Of a stretch of 64,000 bases of DNA, positions 48,201-57,200 are shown piece after piece (within the stretch, counting starts at the first letter, position 1; every line of letters starts with the position of its first letter). The notes under the pieces were generated by a model, which was given only the letters and a program-made list of their open reading frames with translations, had not been told where the DNA came from and did not search any database. This stretch comes from Nematopogon swammerdamellus (taxonomy: Eukaryota; Arthropoda; Insecta; Lepidoptera; Adelidae), in the NCBI GenBank assembly GCA_946902875.1, contig OX336339.1:21917349-21981348 (forward strand), read 5' to 3'. The translations under genes and the position numbers were made by a program.

Positions 48201-51200
48201 CAATTTTATAGCTGCTACCTTCTAAATTTCACTATATCCACTCTCAAACTTCCAAAGGTTGACTGGAAGAAATATCTCTAAGGGATAAGTCCGCCTTTGC
48301 ACCTGATGTAATATATTGTGCTTGTTTCTGTAAAATATTTTTGGAGGAATGAAGTATTTTCTATCTATCAATTAGCTGTATGCGGAAAATCATACAATAA
48401 CCAATCCAACTTCAAACTTTTACGTCAAGGCTGTACAGTGCCCGGCAGTAAATTATGAACATGGAGCATTAGAAAGAGACAATCCGGTATAGAGCGTCGT
48501 CCCTGTCGCACAGAGTCGTCCGAGTTCGAACAACTTACTGCCGGGTACTATACGTCCTTCTGTTGACCGATCGATAACGACAGGAAACTTTGCGGGCCGT
48601 CCGCCAACATGAAGGGAGTTTATCGGACGCGCCTTGTCAAAATGTGTTATCTTCTGTGTGTCGACTGATTGTGGATGAATAAACATAGTAACCGTTAACA
48701 TTGCAGCTACTACGCCAAATACGTAAATAGTATGTACGCGTTTTGAAATGTATAACAGTTTGCAAGATGCAAATGGTTGATGATGATGTTGCAATCAGCA
48801 TTTATTCGCTTTGAAAATTCTTGCGAACGCGTGTTGTGATTCATGCTGTTTCGAGCGCATTCGTTCGAAAGAGTATGAATCGTGTCGCAATAGTTTTTAT
48901 GCTAGTGGTTTAATTTTTTTAGGGGGTCCCGTCGCAATATGAGGAAAAAAGCAGCCAAGTGCGAGTCGGACTCGCACACCGAGGTTTAAAAAAAAAGTTG
49001 AAAAAACACGTTTCTTATATGGGGACCCCCCTTAATTTTTCACTCTTTAATTGTTTTATAATTTGGTTTTATATCCGCCAAAATAACACATGTTGTGTGA
49101 AAGTTTCAACCAGCTAGCTATTACGGTTCCAAAGATACAGCCATCGGACGGATGGACAGACAGAGAGACAGACAGACAGACAGACGTTGTAGGCTTATTA
49201 ATATTCCGTACGGGGTACGGTAACCTGAAAAAACCCTCATGCGTTCACTCTGGTGTATGTATGGTCTGTCCATATATTTAACTAATATTTTTTATGAACC
49301 TTGAATTGCTGTTAAAAGGCGTCGGGCGATCTAGTAAATTGTTTTAATGTAGTGGAACCCGACGGCTTTAATTAACTAAAGGACAAGGACACGATGGCGC
49401 GCTAAAGCTTTTTTTTTTCGTTGCCTTATCTACTATATCTATACATAAATGTGTAAAGTTGTAATTGGTGTCCTGTGAATTGTATTTGTATGTTTATATT
49501 TAATTCCTTACACTGTAAGTTTACCGCAATAAATAAAATAAATAAATAAAGGGCGACAGTCTAGTGACCTCTCTCCTTGACACGGTCCTTCCACTGACTC
49601 ATGCAGCAGGTGGGTCTGCGTGCCTTACTTGCTGATTAATAGTTAACTTGTCCGAATGCTTTGCTGGACGTGGTGGTCGGTGTTGTGCTGTAATTTTTCC
49701 AGAGGCCCTGCAGCACAACACCGATTACTCTGCTTAGCCCAATTGTTGGGATACACCGTGTGGTATATTTATGTAAGTAATATTAATGTGATAATGTGTG
49801 TGTGTGTGTGTGTGTGTCAGCAACTCGCACGACTGCCGCGCGACGCAGCACTGCATCAAGCGGGTGTGGAGCAATACGGAGCTGCCCGCGGACACCGACG
49901 ACATCTGCAAGATCTGCACCGACATGGTGAAGCAGGCGCGCGATCAGCTGCAGAGCAACGAGACCCAGGTCTGCAGTTTATTCCTGCTCCCTTCTGAGAT
50001 CATGATTGATGCCTTTCAGCGCACAGAACCAATATTTTACCCACTGAATAAGGAGCAGCTGGTAGGGCCATGGACCGGTCGCGAGTACAGTAACCGGCAG
50101 TTAATAATGTACATCGAGCTTTGAAAAGAGACAATCTGGCTGTAGAGATTCGTCTCTGTCGCACGAACTCGTACGTCTCTGTGCGACAGAGAGGACGCTC
50201 TACAACCAGATTTCTCTTTCTATATTATCAAAGCAGATTGACTATGTTCAAGTACATAATTATGATCGATTCCCAATGCTAGTCAGTCAGTCAGTCAGTT
50301 AGGATGTAAGCATCCACTGCTGGACATACACATACTCCTCTCCAATTTTCTTCCAGCCCTCCCGGAAGCTATCTGTCATAGCAGTACGGTAGCACTTTCA
50401 AATGCTCAATGTACATTATTTACTGTCCGGTACTATACATACTAAACTTGTACCAAAACCTCGATGGTCATTTTAGTCCATCCTATGATAAAAGTAGTCT
50501 ACTCAGACGCGTTTGTACTCCAGCTGAATGTCGCGTGCAGAGTATGAAGTAAGCGAACCGGTTCTTACTTTCAGCGCGCCGACTGCACCTCCTTTCCTCC
50601 TCTAACCGACTCAAATGCTCTGTGGTTTTAGCACAAATTCCATGTTTAAATTTGGCACTTAACAAATGAAGCAAAATTTGTCCTTAAAATGCATTGTTGA
50701 AATGGCATTTGAACATGTATGCATGTTTATTGACACATAAATTTATCTTTTGAAGGTAAATTTTTACATGCAGGCAGTCTCTTGACATTCTAAAGATAGT
50801 GCACGCGATGTCGGTGATGTGTAAGTAAACGCTTCGCCTTGCAAGGAACTGGCTGTTAGTGACTGTGCATTAGAACTATCTTTTCAGTGGGTAGTTACAC
50901 AAAATGTATTATATCTAGTACCTACTGTTCCATACACCTAGCACCTCGGACTAGCACATTGGCCGAGTGGTTTGGGCATCGGCTTCTCATTAGAGAAGTC
51001 CGAGGTTCGAATCCGGTCGGCGTGTACCAATGAGTTTTTTTCTGACGAAAATATTTACGTGCATACCTACACCTGCTGCTTGACCGTTCGGAACCGGTGT
51101 ATAACTGTAGGTCCCTTCCCTTACCCCTTACTAGGTGGTAGGCTCAAATTGTAGCCGACTGGGTTGATACCACCGTACTGCATGTAAGATGGCCGCATAG

Positions 51201-54200
51201 CAGCCTCGGCTGTGTTCTCTAGTCCAGTATAGCCAGCAATCCAGGGAAGTCCTTGGTATGGCACCTCGGAGGTGATATTGGCTGGTCGGAGCATGTGCTT
51301 TGGCCTCTCCGACTCAGCCACTCATACCGGATTACATAAAAAAAAAAATCACCCACAAAGAGGAACCAATCCGAGTTGTAGGCGGACTAAAGTCACTGGA
51401 GAAAGGTCTGCGATTTGAAGATCCGTGGATTGTAGGAATAGGGAAAGATATTCATCGGAAGCCCATTCCACATCTTTGCAATGCGACACAAGAAGGATTT
51501 AGATAATCTACATTGTAGCTTGTATTAGCACCATTGTGCCTCCATATGGCAGCGTATTGAACCAATTATCTAATGCACTCAGGAGGAGCTGAAGGAGGTG
51601 TTCGAAGGGTCGTGCCGGCTGATCCCCATCAAGGTGGTGGCGGAGCAGTGCGTGAAGCTGGCGGACGACTTTGTGCCGGAGCTGGTGGAGACGCTCGCCT
51701 CCGAGATGAACCCGCAGCAGGTTTGCTCCGTGGCGGGGCTCTGCAACAGCGCGCGTATCGACAAACTCATCGCGCAATACGTATGTACATTTTTTTATGG
51801 AATTCGACATGATTCTTTACATCGGCTGTTACACCTGCACGGCATGACATTACCATCCAATTACATCGTGTTCTGACGGAACTAGGTGCCGTGTAAATAC
51901 GGGCAGTATTGACACGCCGTGTCTGCTGCGCAGTGTAGCAGACACGGCGTGTCAATACTGCCTGTCTGTGTTTTCCGGCCCGTTCAGTGCAGCCTGCACT
52001 GAACGGGCCGGAAAACACGGACACATTTTCATAGTCTACCTGCCATAACTAACTTCAACGCACCTTCATTTCGTTCAATGTTGTGGTACCAATAAGGATG
52101 GATTTAAATTATCACCTAGTAATGGAACTGAGGGCAGTTTTGGTTTTGTTGCTTGGCTTTTTTTTTTATTTGTAGACCATTTTTACATATTTAAGATTTT
52201 CTTTGTAACTTTAAGCCCACTTTTCGTTTCGCCTGCACCAGTTCTTCTGTTCCCTTTTTGACTCAAAACGTGTAAGTCAGAAAAGACTCAAAGATAAATT
52301 ACTCAGTCACCAATTGCTAATAGACTATCTAGCTCAGACGGAACATTGGCGTTCTTTAAAAAAAAAATGACACAGCATTAGAATGAGATGTTTTTGTGAT
52401 TATAACAGGAAGAGAAGAAGCGCGGAGACCTGGAGGCGAAGAAAGAGTGCTCGGGCTGCCGGCAGGTGGTGGGCCTCATGAGGCAGAACTTCGACGCCAC
52501 CGAGTATCAGGACTTCCTCATGAACCTCCTCAAGGTATTCCTTTTGTCCATCATATGAACAGTGCTGAAAACCATTGAGACACTGTATTCCAATTCTAAT
52601 GTATTAACTACTCAAACTTTGGACTAGCCTGGCTATGCTCTAAATATAGGACATTTTAGAAGTAGCAATATCATATATTTTGCGAGCGTTCCATGCAAAA
52701 TTACAGGCGACGGTGCTGCCACTCAAGTAAATAATATATATCTCTTAAACAAAGCCATAACTGGAAAAAACAAGCCATGAAGCTGTAGTTGAATTTGATT
52801 ATGATATCCTAAGATACTGGAAACAGTTTTGTATTACTCAGTTTATGCACAATCATAATAATGGATTTCGATGGCCACCGTAATCCGTTATTATGTTTAT
52901 GGATAATCAGAGCAATACAAAACTGTTTCCAGTATCTTAGAATATCATAATCAAAATCAACTACAGCTTCATGGCTTGTTTTTTCCAGTTGTGGCTTTGT
53001 TTAGGAGATATATATTATTTACTTGAGTGGCAGCACCGTCGCCTGTCATTTTGCACGGAACGCTCTTAATGTTGCATTTTATATGCAACACACGATATGA
53101 TATTAAAAACAGCAAGTATTTAAAAAATGTGTACATTATCCCATGTGCAGGGTTGCCGTAACCTCGGCAGCTTCACGGACTCTTGCTCGATGCTCGTGTT
53201 CGCCCACTACGAGGACATCCTGACCGCGCTGCGCGAACACCTCACTCCGAACAAAGTGTGCCACCTGTCGGGCCAGTGCAGCTACATGTTCCACTCGCAC
53301 GACGACGACTACGCGCGCGTCGAGCTCACCAACAGCGGCAGCAGCGGAGTCCTCACGCGCACCGCAGACAAGTGAGTGCCTTCTCGGACACCGCCGTCAA
53401 ACTTTGACTCGGTTGATACTACCGTACTGGACGAAAGATGGCATAACACTTTGGCTGTGTTCTCCTCTAGTCCAGTCTAGCCACTGACCAGCAACACAAA
53501 GGTGAGGCTTCGATATGGCAGCTTTTCGGAGGTGATATTGACTGGTCAGAGCATGAACTCTGGCCCCTCTGACTCAGCCACCCATACCGGATTACAAAAC
53601 AAAAAGACAAGGATGTGCATTGCAAAATTCTTTCTGCTTATATTGACTTGATGTATTCATGGGGAAGCGATAAATTCCGTGACTGTCATCTTGTGGCAAA
53701 CAATGTTCGATGTCGCATGAGAGAATAAACTAAAATGTTGCGTGTTTGCTGGCGTGCAGCTTGCCGTGTGAGCTGTGCGAGCAGCTGGTGAAGCACCTGC
53801 GAGACGTCATCATCGCCAACACCACCGAGTCTGAGTTCCTCACCGTGCTCAAGGGTGAGGCCTTCATTCTTCATTCAGTCGGTTATTTATTTTTTTGAGT
53901 CCACTACTGGGATCACGCCTATTCAATATTTCTCCAATCATCTTGTGTGTGTTAGTCTATGTTGATGTGCGACAAATTCATTCTATAATATATATAGTAG
54001 ATATAAAAATAAAGTGCACCTCCTGATTGAAGTGTTAGAGAGCATTTTGTCTTTTAACAAACATAGTTAAGGGTTAAACCAGCTTTCTTATAAAAAAAAC
54101 GCATCCAAATCGACCCATCCGTTTGAGAGCTACGATGCCACAGACACACACAGACGCACAGACAGATGGAGGCTTGAAAATTATATCACCCCTGCTTTTG

Positions 54201-57200
54201 CGTCGGGGGGTTAATAAAGAAACACTTATTGTGGAGCAGGTATCTGCAAGCAGACCGGTAACTTCAGGGATGAGTGCCTGTCGCTGGTGGAGCAGTGGTA
54301 CCCCGTCATCTACAACTACCTCGTCTCGGACCTGAAGCCCGACGAGGTTTGCGCTCTGGGCGGCATCTGTCCCAGTCTGTCCGCTAACAGAGATGTGAGT
54401 TATGTTCTATTTACTTATGACCCATTTCACCACCCTAGTCTAATAATGCGTATCTGGCGGTTAACTATTACGGAGGGAATTGCAGGTGTCACTTAGGGTG
54501 GACAGACTCAATTTGTTTTTTAGTATACACAAACTGTTGGCGAGCCCAAGTGAGAAGGATTTAGTAATTGTGTTGAATTTCGTTGAGCGTTCTCTATCCC
54601 TTAGGGACTTTGGGCCCTAAATGATAGGAAAGATGAGTACTATGGGGGTAATATTAACAAATCATTGTTAAAAGCCCTAAAAATAATTTAAAAAATGTAT
54701 GAGCATCTGTATGAGAAATGCCACTTTATATATGTTACCAACACTTAACAGTCTCTAATATATCTGGGACGGCTGTAGGCTTTGTATCACCTTGGTATTT
54801 CTCAAACGGACTGAGCAGTGTGGGAAAGGCTTGCACGAGGCGTGAGATAAATTCGACCACAACTGGGTAATGTCTTTAGTGATGAATGAAGTAAAATTTA
54901 TAATTTCCTTATAGTGCTTTGTAAATGTATAATGCATAATGGCTGCTGTATGGTTATTTTGTTGTGGTCTAGGTACCGATTGCCCCGCTGGTCTCCTCCG
55001 AGCTGGCAGTGAAGGTCATCACTCCCTCCAGCAAACTGATCGGCTCCGATGAGTACAACAGTTACAAGGTTGGTGCAAACGTATTTATGCATGCGGTATC
55101 ATCACACTGTATCCCGACAATTACCAGCAATAAGTATAAGCAGAGCAATCGGTCTTGTGCTGCAAGAACTCGGGTGAATTACCGCCCAACCTGACCCTAC
55201 CTTCAGAATAGTATTAGAACAAGATCAAGCAAGTAGCAAGTGAGGCCTGAGGACCTACTGCCTGACTTGGTGGAAGGATTGTGCCGAGGTGACAGATGGC
55301 TACCTAGCCTGTTATTACGCCATCTTGTTTTTATCATGATGTTGAGTGCTCGGAGCTGTTTGACGCGATCCCGCCGTCCCCTTTCCACCTCCGCGCAATG
55401 TGCACTGGGCAGGGATTGCATCCCTACACGCTGGACTTACCGCGGATACGTACCAATCGGTTCTGCAGATCATTCCTACACAGAACCGGTAAACTCTGGA
55501 ATGCTCTCCCTGCCCACGTATTTCCCCCCAAGTACAGTCTCGGTCTCTCTACAAGAGACCGTTTCATGCCTCAATGGGCACTGTCAGGCCGGCATGGCAT
55601 TCGCAACCTCCGCATGCGACCGAATGTCCATGGGCGTCCACATGTCGCGCTTACTATAAAAAAAAATATAATAATTTAGTCGCCTTAATATGATTGTTTA
55701 AATGTGTCTTTGATTGTTTAAATGTGTCTTAATCTGTAAAAATAATGTAATGCTGTAGGGGAAAAAATAAAAATTTCTTTCTTTTCTTTTCCAACGTGCA
55801 ATCATCATCATCAGCCTGTATCGGTCCACTGCTGGACATAGGCCTCTCCCAAGGCACGCCACCACACGCGGTCTTCCGCTCTTCTCATCCATCCACTCCC
55901 GGCTACCTTTTTTAGGTCATCTGTCCACCTAGCAATGGGATTATAATTTTTATGACGCCTATATCACCAAATCAGGTTTTTGTAAAACATTTTAGGCAAG
56001 TCAAGGACGAGACTAGTTCTCCTACACGTCCTAGTCAACACAGACTAGCTGACGACTAGACTAGACTAGCTGGGCTTGATGCGAGTCAAAACATCCCTTT
56101 GGTCGCATAAAGTCTACTATATCAAAATGTCCACTGTATCAAAATGTCAACAGTATGGTCACATTAAAATGTCCTGTTATCAAAATGACCACCCCACCAA
56201 ATTGTTCACTTTATCAAAACGTCAACTGTATCAGAACATCCTCTATATATATCAAAACGTCCACTGTATAGAGAGCAAGATTAGCCGCACGTTGGTCGCG
56301 TGCTCGATTGAAACCTCCTACTTGCAATGCGCCCGCCCGGATGTGTTCATTTTCACCTGTTTTTTTTTTTTTTTATGGACTCTGACACGTTTGGCTACAT
56401 CACCTACAACATACGTGATGTCAGCCCATAACACCGGGTGAACTTGGTGCCACGTCAGTGCTTCCCTTCGGTCGTGCCGGCTACACTGAACTGGACGGAA
56501 AACACAAACTATTTACATAGCCGTTTCGACCGACCTCTCATTCAGTGCGGTGGTACCAACCCGCCCGGGTTAAACCCTGGTAGGGTAGTACCTAGTAATA
56601 TAAGAAGGGAGTCATATTCCTTAGTCGCCTTTTACGACATACACGGGGAGAGAAGCAGTGGGGTTATTCTTTTAAAGTACCGGCCCCACACGGTACACGT
56701 ACGGTACGGTTTTCGCACTATTTACCAATTAGCACTGTAAAAATAGATGAACCAATAGATAGATAGATCTAACAAATTCAAACATAAAACATTTTATTGA
56801 ATTTCCAGATTCTGACAAGAGTTCAAAATATTTGATAATCTAATAATGTGTGCCTCGCAGGTGGACCGCGTGAGCTTGTCGTCGGAGAAGTCGAGCGTGC
56901 GCGTGCTGGGCCCGGAGCCGAAGCGCGAGCCGGCGTACGCGCTGCCGCTGGAGCGCATGTTCGTGCAGTTGCCGAGCGCCAACAAGGAGGAGTGCTATAT
57001 CTGCCGGATGCTGCTGCACTACCTGCAGGTCGAGATGAGCGACACCACCAACGAGGTATTGTATTCTCTGTTTATGGAACGTACGTACATACCATCACGT
57101 TGTATTCCGACAAAACAGAGTAATCGGTGTTGCGCTACAAGAACTCTGGTGAAACACGTTTAGCAAAATATTAGGACAATATAACTATCAAGCAGCAAGT

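Noticed and set aside
50953..51028. Possible tRNA gene (Ser/Leu type) with A and B boxes
   Set aside because: It continues directly into a SINE A body with poly-A, and the same body is dispersed here, so it is a SINE head rather than a tRNA gene.
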